From: Amblyornis subalaris | Lineage: Eukaryota > Chordata > Aves > Passeriformes > Ptilonorhynchidae | NCBI GenBank assembly: GCA_018881555.1 | Contig: JACAXG010000050.1 | Coordinates: forward strand, 2,294,001 to 2,358,000 | Length of the DNA stretch: 64,000 nucleotides | Direction of reading: 5' to 3' | Part shown: positions 13,951 through 28,500 of the stretch, one piece after another | How the letters are laid out: each line of letters begins with the position of its first letter | How positions within the stretch are numbered: the stretch's first letter is position 1 | Made by a program: the position numbers and the translations under genes | Notes under the pieces: generated by a model | Databases searched by the model: none | What the model was told of the DNA's origin: nothing | Seen by the model: the letters and a program-made list of their open reading frames with translations, nothing else

Positions 13951-14960
13951 AACAATTCACATGCAAATACAATATAGTACTGTGTTATTCATATTCTGCA
14001 ACATTTTGCTTTANTGATTGGGCTGATTGGAAGAAGATCTTTTCCAGTTTGTTTTCTGTGAGTTTAATAAACCAGGACTTTGAAACAGCTGCTAAATATA
14101 NGAGGTGCTACATTTTCTTTAAAAGAAAACAGAGTTGTGAAGTCAAAGGCAAGTTCAGTGGTATCTTATATAAAATACCTTTTTCACTTCCTGAACATTG
14201 CCTGTAGCTTTGCTAATTTATTGCCATGAAAATATTGTTACTACTTAATGCACTAGTACTTCTGTCAATAGGCAGCTTTCCCCAAGGCATATTTGAGAAC
14301 GCTCTGCTAATCAGAGTTGATGCAGTTATTCTAAAGCAGCTAGGTCTTTAGAAAAAGGTTCATGTTTAATTCCAGTACAGGTGAGTGTTGCCATTCCTTC
14401 AAAGCACAATATTTTTAATTTGCTGAATTCACTTCTGTAGATATCTGGAGTGCTGATTACATTATCCAGCCCCAGCTTGAACCAGTTTATTTCAAAGCAG
14501 TGTTGCAGGCATCTTTACCTCTTAACACCTAACTTGTGTGAAATATTCCTCATTTTGTAGTGGCAAGAATTAAACAAAGATGTAATCAGAACCACAAATC
14601 TGTGCTATATCATCAGCACATAACTTAAAAAGAATGTGTTTGGGTGTTTAAGCAGATACTCACTTGGATCTGACATTTTGCTTTTCTACATCTGCTTGAA
14701 CTCTTGAGATTATGATCTCATGCAACTGACTTTTTAGTGCTTGCTTTTCAAGCATGCTGATAATCATGAAGAGCACAGCGAGTGACAATGAGGTCATATA
14801 CACATACATATGTCACACTACAGTTTCATTCTCTGTAATAAATANTGAAATCTACATGAGCATAACTTTACTGAGGCTAAGCAAATCATCTTAATTGGTG
14901 CGGGAGATTTAATGCATGTATGTTTTTAATGTACTTGCAATTCTCTGCAGATGAAAAATT
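13951..14960. other. Intronic stretch that looks like conserved non-coding DNA (candidate only)
   Basis: No repeat or ORF explains this part of SAMD5 intron 1. It carries densely spaced motif-like words: an AACAAT word four bases before a perfect octamer ATGCAAAT (13961-13968), TAAT-type homeodomain words, and a six-base-stem hairpin near 14740-14757. Nothing here proves function; conservation data would decide. Confidence 0.2.
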
Positions 14961-16219
14961 GAATAAAGTTCCTCAAGAAACAGGTCAGGCCATTTATTTC
15001 AATTAGAAATAGTAATGAAATTCCAGTAAACTATTAAATGTCACTTAATCTATATTCAAGATAAATAGAGTACTAAATTTCTCTTGGCATGTTCCACAAC
15101 AAGGTACCCTACTTGTCTTTATATTGACAAAATTGATGCTCCTCTGCTTTCCCTTCCACAGTGACATTTAGTGACTTCTGCTCAAACTCCGCGTGGACAT
15201 AATCCATTTTGGAATAAGCCCACCAGAGCAAGAAGTGTTTCTGTATGGAGTTAAAGGCTATACTTCTCAGATCCAGTCAGTTCAGGTCAGTCCTTCATTC
15301 ATCTTCACTGTAACACAGGGAGGGGGGCTGCTCATTGTGGTTTCCTTCTGCCATCAATTCATTCCCCAAAACTTCTGCATGGCAAAAGACTGTTAATAGT
15401 CTTTCTCCATTTGGCATAATTAAAGCCAGAACTATAACCATCAAAGATAATTTTTTTGAGCAGCTAGATGTTTCGAGATGACAAGATGTTTCACTTGATC
15501 GTGGATTCTTGTGCAAAGGGTATTAAATCCCATCACCTCCACAAGAAGTTCCTCAGACATGTGAGACTCCTAAGGCTATCAGCCAGCAATAGCAAGGTTC
15601 GTAGGCAAACTAAAACATAAGGCTCTGAGTATTACAGAGAATTACCAACACGGAACAAAATCTGACTTCTGTAGAGTTCTGCTCAGTTACAGTCACGTTC
15701 CTTGGTTTATACCTGGAATATATATAGGATGCAACATGAGGAGGTGAGGCCTCATTCTAATTCTCCANGGAAATAATCAAGATGGCTTCTGATAATTCTC
15801 TGTGTCTGAAGTCACCCACACACATGGCTTCAATTCCAAGTTTGCACGTCTTTTAAGGGATTTATATTAAGCTCTGCTAAGTAGTTGTTGTAGCCATTTC
15901 TGCTGACTGTAATCAAACTAAGTTAAACTAAAATTTACCATAGCAATACATTTCTATTCTGCCCACTCTGTTGTTCCACCTTTCATCTGAAACTACAGCA
16001 AAAAGGAAGGACAGCAAAAGGTGCTTTTAACATCTCCACGGTATTCATTTTTGATCTTTTGACACAGTTACAGCTCAGCCAGCTAGCAAAAGACTCTGAA
16101 GAATCCAGAGGAGCAGCACTTTGAGTTAGCAGGGATGTTTTAAAATAAAACACCAAAATTGCTTGAGAACTACATAACTGAACACAACAAGTATTCTTCA
16201 GGAAACAAGTGAAATGCAT

Positions 16220-16247
16220 ATACATATGTATACATACATATGTATAC
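16220..16247. repeat. Tandem pair of a self-complementary 14-mer
   Basis: The palindrome ATACATATGTATAC occurs twice head to tail without a gap. It is an AT-rich alternating purine/pyrimidine repeat able to extrude as a cruciform, probably a degenerate (AT/AC)n microsatellite in SAMD5 intron 1. Confidence 0.85.
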
Positions 16248-17228
16248 ACACCAGCATGCTCCTCCTTTCATAGATACTAATTTCCATTCATAGATGTTAA
16301 GAAGAAAAGAAGATGGCATTCTCCATGTAAGCCATGAAGGGAAGTGGAAGACTAGTATGCAGCTCAGCATAACCAGAAATGCAAATAGATATCAAGTAGG
16401 TCAGTGATTTAGGGCCCCACTCCAGAATGTTCACATGACAAGGATGTGTGGTAAATGTATACAAAACAACTTGACATGAACTTCGAGCTGATTCTTTAAT
16501 CCTGTGTACTGCAGAGAATATATTCAGTTTCTTCTGACATGCAGAAGCCTGTATGATGCATTTTGTATATTAAAAAATCTAATGTTTAAATTATACCCAC
16601 GATTTTCTAAAGTTTGGCTTTGTTGTTATTTTAGGGTTGTTGGTTTAAAAGACACACTTATAATATGGCTCTTTCCCAGATAAAAAAATACAGTATTTCA
16701 TCTTTTTTGCTCTAAACAACATCCAATGAATAATGTACAGTGACGTGATCTTTTGCTATTCACTTTAAGCTGTTTTGGAGATGGATTGCTACAGTGGGTG
16801 GCATTCAGAATAATGCATGTTGAGCAACACACACTCAAATCTTGCCAGCTTTATGGTTTCTTACAACATGCTACAATATGAAGTGATTCATGCTGAGAAG
16901 AGAGAAAGTTTTTTCTGTTACTGTAAGAAATGATGTTATATGCATTTATTATCCAAAATAAATACAATGACACCACAGCCTGAAATAAAACTATGAAAGT
17001 AAACTTTGTTTCTCTTTGTATTTCAAAATAGTACATTTAGATTTAAACCAATTAAAGCTGAGTGATGCTTTCTGTGTTGGACAAGCTTGTCCTGACAGTT
17101 AATCCACACTATTATCAGACCCATCAAATTAAAATAAAGTGAGGTAGAAGAAATCAATGCCAAGGATTTGAATTGTCTTGATGTCATGTGCTGGCATCTT
17201 ATAAATTTTACAATTCCTGTGGAAGAGT

Positions 17229-17350
17229 ATCATAGAATCATTTAAGTTGGAAAAGACCTTTAAGATCACTGAGTCCAAGCGTTACCCAGCATTGCCAAGT
17301 CCACCACTAAACCATGTCCCAAAGTGCCACTTCCACACAACTTTAAAATA
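17229..17350 (-). mobile_element. CR1 LINE fragment, extreme 3' end
   Basis: The plus strand begins with the antisense CR1 tail 'atcatagaatcatttaag' and continues through 'ttggaaaagacctttaagat', 'gccaagtccaccactaaacc' and 'atgtcccaaagtgccac'. These are the hallmark words of the terminal CR1 region in birds. About 120 bases remain, so the copy is heavily 5'-truncated. It is on the minus strand within SAMD5 intron 1. Confidence 0.93.
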
Positions 17351-18431
17351 CCANAGAGAGAAGGCAGAGGATGCACTTGGTAAGACCGAATTGGTAACAC
17401 ACACAAATCAAAAGGAAGGAGTGAAACACAGCTATGGAGGTGGGCAATGTGGTGCAGCTATGCTGACAAGCCAGAACTTCCATAGAATTTCTTTTTTATC
17501 AGACACATAATGGTAATTTCAGTCTAATGATGTATCACTTCAAAGGGTGGGGGGAAAAAATAAAACAAAACACCTCTCCAAAACGATACTGTAACTTTTG
17601 GAAGACGCTGTATTTAGATTATATGTTCATGAATGTTAAATGACACAATATCTCTGACCATGTCATCACCCAGAAGTTTCAGGAAAAGCAAACAAATAAA
17701 TATCTCAAACCAGACCAACTGTGCTGTACTTGAGAAGTGACTATGGGCCTCTGTCACCAAGCTGTTATAAAATTGGAATCCTGAAATTTACAATCTTATT
17801 ATTTGAACCTTCACAATGTTATCCAAGTTGAATTTTATTCATTGTCCTCACACCCAGGTCCCCAACAGCAGATAACACATTTTCAATTTTAATTCCTCAC
17901 ACTTCTGTAAACCAGAGTTGCAGCCCTCCCCATCACCTTGCTTTCATACATTCATAAGCTTTTCAGAGGTAAGAAGTACCCACAAGCTGAAGGTCAACTG
18001 CAACTGCTCAGTCTTTTTGAGAAATGAGACTTCAAATCACTGCAGAAAATANGGGCAACTTGGGTCATCAAACTACTTTGAAGCACTTCATTCTGAACTC
18101 TGAAGCCACCAGGCATTGTAATACCTTTCTTTCACAAATCATTTTCTTCTCCACGGTATTATTCATTTTATTCTATTGTTTTATTTATTCTGCATATTAC
18201 ATTTTCAGTAAGAAACCTACCAAAAATTTCAGACAAAACTATTTCTAACTTCCAAAGAACATGAATCTTACATTGTAACCTTTCCAAAAGATAAGAATTA
18301 GGTAAAAACCGAGGTTTCATCAAACTGGAATGTACTTTTCTGAGATGTGCACTTTTCTGGTCTTTCAGCAGACTGTGCATCCTGGAGATTGACTGACCTG
18401 TGCTGGAGCAGCTGATGAATAGTTTTGACAT

Positions 18432-18578
18432 TCACCAGTCACTACCACCTTCCAGCAAATAAATCCCGNCAACAGTTGGATTCAGCCGCTGGAGCTCTTC
18501 CTCCAGCCAGATGACCACTTGCTTCAGGAGCATTTCATCAACAGACACTGACACTAAAATATGACTGCTAGCAAAAGA
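18432..18578 (-). other. Exon-like 48-codon open frame, product unknown
   Basis: On the minus strand an open frame of 48 codons ends in TGA at 18432-18434. Its translation has a protein-like hydrophobic/acidic pattern, with the pieces VDEMLLKQVVIWLEEELQRL and GIYLLEGGSDW, and the DNA is more GC-rich than its surroundings. A good splice acceptor (pyrimidine-rich tract ending in GCTAGCAG) sits inside it, so an exon could begin at 18564. There is no start codon near its upstream end, and no family is recognised. Joined directly to SAMD5 exon 1 (phase 0) it would shift frame and stop after eight codons, so it is not the normal SAMD5 second exon. It could be a chance frame, an exon of another transcript or a relic. 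Confidence 0.25.
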
Positions 18579-18735
18579 TCAAAGAAGCCATCTCTCCTCA
18601 ACACAATGGCAAAGTTTCACAGAAGAGAGAAACAAACAAACCAACCCCGAACCACTAAGACCATCCTGTCAATTTCTGCTTTCCCACCTCAAATTAAACT
18701 GGGCTAAAAGAACTGGTTAATGAAAAAAAAGAGAN

Positions 18736-19659
<924 letters not shown>

Positions 19660-20322
19660 TTAAAGCAGATCAGCAGGGCACCGCAAGCACTGCTGAGCGA
19701 ACCCCTCCTGCTTATTCCTTCTCCTGTTTTCTTACTACCAAGTACAGCCGCTTTCTGCCGCCGGAGAAGGGAGGCTCGGACTAGAGAGAAGCAAAATGTA
19801 AAGGTGCATCCCCTAAAATCCCAGGTCGCTGCTGCACAACATCCACCCACTTTCTCTGGAAGTAATTCGCAGTCGCTGTCTTTTTTTTTTTTCCGTTCTT
19901 CCTTTCAGTGTTAGTTTCTGTTTCTGCTTCTGTCTCACCTTCCTGTGCTCTGTCGCATGATGAATCTGTTTACTATGAGTAGCTGCTTTGGTACACGATG
20001 GTGTCGGGGGAGAGCCGAGCGCAGGATCCCGCACCCTCGCCCAGCACGGGCAGGGGTGCCGGTGTGCAGTGCCCTCCTCTCCCGTGCCTCTCCCAGCAGC
20101 GGGCGCACACGGAGGCTTTTGCTTTCCTTTTGAACGGGTCTTTTCGGATTAGGAGGAAAAAAGAAGGAAGGGGAAAAAAAGAAAAAAGGAAGAATCCCAC
20201 TCACTTTTCCGAGTTACTTTCCCAGTTTCCCTTCATCCCCGGAGTGCTGGTTAAATGCGCTTCGCCNGCAGCGAGACCAGAAACTGCTTTCCAGCCCCAC
20301 TTTCTCCGCCCTGATGCCGGCG

Positions 20323-20347
20323 GTGCCCCGCTGCCCCAGCGGGGCAC
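20323..20347. other. GC-rich perfect hairpin in the CpG island
   Basis: GTGCCCCGCT and its exact reverse complement are separated by the five-base loop GCCCC, giving a 10-bp stem upstream of SAMD5. If it falls in the 5' UTR it would be a very stable RNA hairpin; otherwise it is a byproduct of GC-rich composition. Confidence 0.6.
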
Positions 20348-23300
20348 GCAGCCCTACGCCCGGCCCGCACAACTTTCCCCGCTTTCCCCTATCTCCGCTG
20401 GCGCTCCCGCCGCTGTCCGCAGCTGCCCTCGGGAGGCGGCGGCGGCGGCGGGGCCGTGCGGGCGGCCGGCGCTTCGTGCATCCTCCGGCGGCGGCGGATG
20501 AGCCGATCTGCGGCAGGTCACCGGCGCTGCCCCCGCCTTCCCCGGATGCCGCCGGAGCTCTCCCCTGCCTGCCACCGGTACGCGGAGCGGTGCTCCCCGC
20601 CCGGGTCCTCCTTCCCCTCTACCCCGGAGGCGCCTGACGCGCCGCCCGCAGATCTCCTCCGGCTCCTCCCGGTGCGGCTTCTCCCCGCTCCTCCTCCGCG
20701 CCCGCCACCCCGCTGCCAGCCCCCTGCCCCGGCTTTCCCCGAGGCCTTTCCAACTTTCCCCGCTGGCAGCCCGCGGTCTCTGGCACCGGCCGCTCGCCTG
20801 CCCTGCCCGACCCACCGGGGGCGCGGGAAGGCGGCGTGCGGCTACCCGGGGGCAAGGCAGCCTGGCCGGGCAGCGGCTCGGGGCTGCCACCGCTCCGCAG
20901 GCTCTCCGCGGGGCTTGCCCGACCCCGTTCCCCGCGGCAAGGGAACGCCGAAGGGGAACGGCCCGCGGAGCTGGATCGCAGCGCCCTTGGCACAGCCGGA
21001 CCGACGGCGACGCCGGCTGCCCCGCGGGGGGCACCGAGCCCTGCGCGGTGGAAGGGCGACCCTTCGCGGGCCGGAGGGGCGCAGAGCGGTGCTGCCCCGG
21101 GAAGCCGCGCGGGCAGGCGGGAGGCGCCGACCCCGCTCCCCCCGCGCCGCCGGGGCCGCCCGGGGCCGCTGAGGCGCCGCGCGCTGCCCGCCGCGCTCGA
21201 CATGAAGGCCGGGCTCGCAGCGCCCCCGCCGGGCCGCCGCGGGTAGCGCCGCCGGCCCCGGCCCGGCCCCGCCGCCGCCCCGGGTCCCCTCGCCGACCCC
21301 CAGCGCGGTGAGGCATGGCCCCCGCCTACCACTGTAGTTTAAAAGTGCTTGAAACTGGTTTACTTGCGAAGATCCCACTCCCTGAAGGCTGGGGACAGCT
21401 GGGGACCGGTGGTGGGGCACCCACCAGGCTCACGCAGCACAGGGGTGCCGGAGGAGGGACACGCTCCCTTTTGTAATCTGGTGGGGGGGTTGTTCGTAAT
21501 AAGTTTCCTGAAGGACGTTTTTGAGCAGAGTTAGGCACACATTTGTCCTCAGGCTTCTTGTGGTTCGCCACAGGATCGCGCAGCACAGCGGCGTCCTCAC
21601 AGAAAGCATTGCACCGCAAGGTGTTTTGCAAAGGTTAGCTACTTACCAGTGGTTAAAATGCAGCCTCTGGGTATAATGCCTAGAGATCACGGGTTCGCCT
21701 GCTAAAGAGGTAGAAAAGGAGAAAGAACATTCTCCTCCTTTTAAAATCTCCTTCCATCCTTCTTTTTCTTCTGAANCTTATTTTCCTTCCAGACCACATA
21801 ATCTGTCAAACCCTCTTCTCAGCCCAGAGACAGATTGAAGCAGCAATTATCTTCTCTTCACAGACCTGGTGAGAGACTGACAGCACCAGCGAAATTAGCA
21901 AGGAGGTTCTGTGTTCTGGAGCTGGAACTGATGGCATGAGACACAGAAAAAACTGACTGATGCAGCCCATATTCATTGCTCTTATTGACAATACATACAG
22001 AATTATATTATTTTTATGTGTGCATTTTGAAAAGGTGTCTTGAAAGGCTTTTAAGGTGTTGCAAGTGTTATGATTCAGATGTGCTTGGCAAAAGGGTAGG
22101 ATCCTTAGCTTCTGACGGGATGGCGGGAGGAGAAGTGGTGCACCCCCATGGGACCGTGGAGTCTGGCAGCAGGTTACAACATCGTGAAACTCTCTGGTTG
22201 TGTTTGGCACTGATTTTGGTTTCACAAAATGAGTTCACCTGTTAGCAAATATAGTAAAGTTTCATCTGACTTTGAAATACAAAAATAAACAACAATAAAA
22301 ATAAAATGTTATGTCCACCTTTAAGAAAGACAATCAGAAGTCTAGGGAACAAAAGACCAGTCTACCTCACCTCAAACCCCCAGGAAAATTTGGGCCAAGT
22401 CTTTGTGAAGACTTAAGTGAAGTTTTGGAGGGTAGTTAGAAGGAATGTTCCTCAGGGGTTGATACTGGTGCCAGCACTGCTGCTGGTGCTTCCAGTGACA
22501 AGGTGGAATGCAGACTCGGAGTTCCTAGACAACACCACGTTGGGAGGGGTAGTCAATATGTTGGGAAGGTAATTCAGAGTAAAAAAGGAAGAAAGTCAAA
22601 GGGTGGCNAAGCAGAAAATGGAGGCATGTTTTGAGTAGTAACAGCAAACTAAGTTTGAAAACTCTTCTATGTGCTTTTCGTTAAGTGCAATGATATTACT
22701 CAAGAACCCTTAGAGCTGTTTGTTTTTTCTACCTTCAAAACTTACTTGATTTTTGACACATTAAGGATGGAATGTGGGCATTTGCTCTGGATACCCGACT
22801 ACTGTTTAGTGTTTTGAACCTGATATATTTGATGGTTGAAACAAAACTNGACAAGAACACAAACACTTAGAAGAGTATGCACATAGGGGATTAATGTGAG
22901 GAAGACTCTGAAATGAATACAATTCCATTGAGATATTTGTGAAGGTGTTCAGCTAGAACAGGAAACTCAGATTCACACACAATCAGTACCCCATGATTAT
23001 GTTGCAAAGAATAATGTGCAATGGATGAGTGGAAGCTAATATTTCTGTGCTTTTTTAAAACAACAGAACCAGACTCTCAAATACTTTTCTAGGGTTTCCA
23101 CTAGGGCACAAGGTGAATAATTCACTAGAACTGCTCGTACACAATGGCAAATGTTTGCAGAACCAGGCTATTAGTTCAGGTAAATAGAATGAATGTGTTT
23201 AAAAAGTTGTGATTATTTGACTGTACCTGGTATACACTGGCAGAGAGTCCAGAGGGAAATAACAATGACTGCGAGAGAAGGTTTGAATATATCTGATGTC

Positions 23301-23532
23301 TTATCCAACTTGTTAATCCTAAAAAATACATAGCAACATAACTCAGCATCTATGGGAAGATTTGCCCATATAAACTCTGCCGAGAAATCAGCTTAGAATT
23401 TCAAAAACTGGTACACAGTATGTCAATTCCCACAGCGGTACTAACTCTAATGGAAAGTACTGGCTGTTAAGTGTTCTGGAGATAGACCTTTCCTCATTAA
23501 AAAAATCAGGTGAACATTATTTAAAGTACTCT

Positions 23533-23960
23533 TTCATAGAAGATTAGGAAAATTTAGATTGGAAAGGACCCCTAGGAGTCACCTGGTCCCATACCCCACT
23601 CAGAGCAGATCTAATTGCAAACTCCGATCAAGTTGCAGATGGGTTTGCCCCCTTGACTTCTGAAAATCTCCAAGGATGAAGGTTCCCCAGCCTTTCTGGG
23701 TGGTCTCTTCCAGCACTGACCCACTCTCACCATGAAGAATTTCTTCCTCTTGTCTGGTCAAAGCACCAGACCTTTGTTTCTTGTGACCTTTGTTTCATGT
23801 CCTTTTGCTGAGCACTTCTAAGTACGGTTTGGCTCTGACTTCTCTATAGCTTTCCCTACAGGCNGTGAAAGACTGCAGTTTGGTTCCCTTCGCCTTTTCA
23901 TCTGTAAGATAAACAAACCAAGTTCTCCTAGCCTCTTCTCATATTTTGTCAGCAGACAAA
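23533..23960 (-). mobile_element. CR1 LINE fragment, diverged
   Basis: The plus strand shows antisense CR1 3' sequence: a tail-like 'tcatagaagattagg', then 'gattggaaaggacccctagg', 'cccactcagagcagatc', 'gatgaaggttccccagcc', 'ctcttccagcactgacc', and 'gaagaatttcttcctc' on the ORF2 side. Further words around 23880-23950 (aacaaaccaagttctcctag) match the next CR1 block. It is older and more diverged than the copies at 935 and 17229. It is 5'-truncated on the minus strand, and boundaries are approximate. Confidence 0.88.
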
Positions 23961-25546
23961 AATTTGAAAAGATGCTCTCTGTGAGATATATAAGTAAAAG
24001 TTTTATCATAGAAGAGAAAAAACAAACCTAAAAAGGAGACGAATGAGAACATTGCAATCAGGAATTTATATGAAATTTAAATGTAAAAATAGAACTGTTT
24101 ACAAAACAGATTTATTACTTAGAATTTTATATAAACAAAGCAATTTTTTAATTATAAAGGAAACTAAAATATACACAAACATGACCCCTGTTCTAAATTT
24201 ACTCACTATNTTTGTATTAACGTAATGCTCACTGAGACTATATAACTAGGAATGTGAAAGGATGTAGCTGATGAAATATCCATTTTCCTCTATTGTGAAT
24301 ATAAAATTAGTTTGGATTTGAGAGTGCATTTGAAACAGAACAGCTACTTTATTTACTTTGATTCTCCTTTCTCATAAAAATATACAGGCATTAATTTCAG
24401 TTCACTTTTTAAATGAGATAGAGAAAGAAAGATTAGAAATGGGAATAAATATCCAAGTCAAGGCTACAGTTTTCCTCAGATCAAGTTCTGTAACAAGAAT
24501 TCAATCTAAAACTCATCTTCTTTTTCCTTAGTAACAGAAAAAAATAGTATAAGAGCCAAAGTTCTTCCACAGACTGGGTAATTCTTCATTAACCAGTTAA
24601 CCTTAAACACTTATTTTTTATGTCACAGTCAATGAGAAGGTAAAAGGGCTTGCACAAGTCCTACTTTCTTGGCCTTTCATAACAAAGACTCTATCCTGAA
24701 AGAAAACAAAATTATCATAAACCAAAACAAAAATACACTTTATTCCTAAAAATATATTGTAACTGCTATTTTACCAGCTGCTGACAGACACCTATTTTCA
24801 TAAAGCAATGGTTCCCTATAATAATTCAGTGTGGGTTTGTCTTTACACACTTAAACTACTGACCAACTCTCATTGCTACTAGCTTTAAGCCAGAAGGTAG
24901 CACTGATGTGGTGTGCACCTGGCTGAATTTTACCCATACTCAAAACATTTTGCTTCACACTGAACACTGTTTAAATGAACTGTTTATTGCAGGTAAATAT
25001 AAGAAGAAATCCTAATAGTCACATTTTTACTACTACATAAGTTGTGGAAGTCCCTAGAAACACCAGCTGAATATCAGCACGGTGGATAGAAAACTAATAA
25101 ATATTTACATCCTCACAATTTACAGTCTAGTGCTTCCATGTGATACTGTCTTGAAATCATAATGAAGAAAAAGCTTAAAGCTTTGCTCTCTTGGTCATTT
25201 GTTTCTGTTTACTTTTTTCTATGAAATTCCACTTACTCTTCTTTATCAAGAAGAGCTTCTTCATCAGACACATGCACAAATCATGAAACAACAATCTACG
25301 TGGCTTTTAGGCTGGATATTTTTTCCAGTCAGAAANTGAATTTAGAGCATTAGCTAATGCCTACTAAAATTGAGCTCACAGTCAGTATAGTCATATGCCT
25401 TAAACAAATACGTTGTGAGAATCCACAAACATCAAGCACCAGGTTTCCAGGAAACCAAAGCAAAGCAAAGGATTTAATAAAATGGGCAAAAATTAACCCA
25501 TCATGCTTAACTAGCCGGTGCAACTTGCCCTAAAACTTGCGGCACT

Positions 25547-25572
25547 AGCTGTAATTACCAGCTGTAATTACT
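25547..25572 (+). repeat. Short tandem duplication of a 13-mer
   Basis: AGCTGTAATTACC is followed at once by AGCTGTAATTACT, a two-copy duplication with one mismatch at the end. It is probably a replication-slippage product. It contains two TAATTA words of the homeodomain type, which may be coincidence. Confidence 0.7.
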
Positions 25573-28500
25573 CTGGAAAAGAAAGTATATGGCAGGGAAG
25601 GGAGAACCCTTCAACCCTTCAGAAATTATCCCTTCCAAAAGGGCCCTTCGGTGTCATAGGACCTCAAGGTAGTATCCTGACCCCAGAGGAAATTAGGAAA
25701 AAATCCCTGCCAATCAGTTCAGACCAGCTGAGCCATCAGAGCAGTGTCCCAGAGCAGTGTCACTCATTCATGCTACAGAGCTTTCNTCAAAGCTGCCCTA
25801 TGACAGCAAGGTCCTAGTTTCTCCCATGTTTGTTTTTACTCTGGCTCTCTTCAACAACATATAGGCAAAGGCCCAGATTTATAAGGTATTTAGGGGAAGA
25901 TAGATAGAAAATAGCTTTTCAAAATTACTCAAAACCCATAAGTAAATATGCATTAAATCTGTGTTCTTAAACTTCTTTCTGTTATGTACACAGCTGATAG
26001 TAGAGACTGCCTGTTCCTATTACCTGCTGACGTGTGTTCAGTTCTCTTATTCCATGGGCTCTTTCTCCAACTGCTCTATTCTTCCATCCTTCCTCCATGT
26101 CTATTATCCCAACCAATTTTCTGCAGTTCTGTCTGCCTTATGGACTGTGTTATTTCATCATCTCCTATTTCCACAATTTCTCCCCTTTTCCTTTACAACA
26201 TCTCTGCTGAATGGCTTTTTTGTTCACACTTCTCACTTTTAGGTTTTTTCTCCTTCTCTTGCTATGTCCAGATCTAATGCTTTCCCCCTACACCTCCAAC
26301 AAAAATAGTTAAGTTGGAAAATTTCCTTGTAATGTTTTTCCTGTTCATATACTTACTTTTTACTTAGGCACCTGCTACCTAGACAGAATATGGAGCTAGA
26401 GGGACTTGTCATCTGATTCAGCATGGCTGAATATGTATGGTTTTTGTGAAGGATGAAAGCACCATCCTAGCTTTGCCTTTCCCTCTTGAGCTCAGCTGCT
26501 GTAGATGTTATAAACACACAGAGCTTCCTGAGTGGCACTTCAAACGCAAGATGTTAAAGCAGGAGCCGTGCAAGGTAGGAATCAGCAAGAGCAAAGAAGC
26601 AAATACTTATTCTATTTCTTAAGGGTCATCGAACATAAAGTGCTTCCTTGCAGGAAGAAGGCAAGATTATTATCCAGGTGGCTATCAGGTAAAAATTACT
26701 GGAGTGAAGCAGCACTGCAGGTTAGCAGTCATGATTTGTCCTCTTATGGACCTGAATCCATCACATTAGCAGCACCATAAGTCCTGGAGGAAGAGAAGGA
26801 ACCAGCTGGCATGAAAACAGGGGCCAAGTGTGTTAGACCATCTGAAACAGCTAAGGATTTGGCTCCTGGCTTTGAAATAAAGAGTCCTGATAGTGCTGAG
26901 ACTGTGAAGAACATCCACTGAAAAAATTAGAAAGCTCCTGCTCTGCCATTTCAAAACAAAGACAGGATAAAGTGTTTGGATTTATGCAAAGGCTTTTCTC
27001 CAAATAATCAATGTTAGAAAGAATCAAATATTTCCTTAATTCCCCCCAGATAGCCCCATTCAGGATGAGTAATGAGAAATTAATCATCCTGTCAAAATAA
27101 ACGCTGTGAGACCTTTTAGTCATGCTCACCCCTCTCTCAGTAATAGATTTTTGTCAGTCATTCAATGAAGTCTCCCAAAAGACAGCACTGCATCTCAGCT
27201 ACTGCCTTTTGTATGGTCCTTTTTTTTTTTTTTTTTACTGTCTGGGACTCATTCCGACATTCCTTGGTATGTCAGGAGTCAATCACACATCACGGGAGCC
27301 CGGCCCATCACGCCCTCCTTGCCTCCACTGACTGCCACAGCACCACGCAGCACCAGCTCTTCATTAAGTCNGTGTTGATTCCAGTCTTCCTGCAGCTGAT
27401 ACCCAGGATCTTCCTGACACAAGCAGACTCAGCTGGTGCATCTATGAGGTTTTAACTGCTTAGATGGATAAATACAAGGCTAGCAGAATATAATAAAGTC
27501 AGGGAATTAACAAACAAAAGTTCTCACAGTCATATGAGTTCATTTACACTGCACATATTTCTGCTGAAGTTGATATTACAGTATGATTAGAAATGTGAGT
27601 AAGAAAAAGCAAGAAGTAACTTGGGTTTTCTGTTCCTCTGAGTCATGCCAGCTAAGAGAACCTAGAGTTTTTCTGTAAATACAAAATTGGGATGTTGGGT
27701 TTTATCTCCAGGGAACACATCCATTTTCTGGTTTTGATGTCTTAGACNTTAATTCCTTTTTGCACAACTGATNGCTCAACAGAACTTTTTTTTATCTTTG
27801 TATTACTGGGTCTTCATTTCTCTACAGCATGCACGCAGTTTCCATTAACACTTTCATTAGAGTGAACCATCATCTATCTTTAATTATCAGTCTATGTTTG
27901 AAGCGAATCTGGGAACACTGCTGAGGGGTACAGACCTTGGCTGCAGCAAGAGACAGATCTGTGAGTTAAGCTCAGCACCTCTGGTGGGAGAAAACNAGAG
28001 AAAAATTAGTTATAAAGCCAATAACTTTCAAATTTAAAAAAATACCAGATGTTTTCAAATCACTGATGCTTTTTAACCCTGAAAGTGTTGGTAGGGGGAT
28101 GAAGAAGTTTTATCTTTCCTTTCAGGCTGCTGTAGACTTTCAAATCTCACCCACTTCAGCTGAGTATGCAATACAGGAGTGTTGTAGAAGTGAAAAGGGC
28201 TGCACATGTGAGATGATCCAAGCTGTGACACCACCTCTGATCTAGACCTGGATCAAACCTAGTCCAGAAATAGCCTCATTGACAACACCTTGGCATTTGT
28301 CAGCATCCTGATTCTTGTCATCATTTCAGGTTGTCGCATTCAGAAGACACAGTTTTAAGTCTATAGCTCTGTCTTTTGAGCCTGGAAGGCACAGCCTGGC
28401 AGACGGTTAATGCTGGTGTCAGCCAAAATGTCGATTCAGATGTTTGAGAGAACAGGAGAGCAAAGCATGCCATGAAGCACACCCACCTTTCCATCTAACA

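Noticed and set aside
20314..21420. Long overlapping open frames (up to 320 codons) on both strands of the CpG island
   Set aside because: GC-rich DNA lacks stop codons, so all frames stay open. The translations are Arg/Pro/Ala/Gly-rich without domains, and frames on both strands overlap in every phase.
27220..27236. T17 homopolymer (and T16 near 43109) as retroposon tails
   Set aside because: No adjoining retrocopy sequence or target-site duplication is visible, so these are treated as plain homopolymers.
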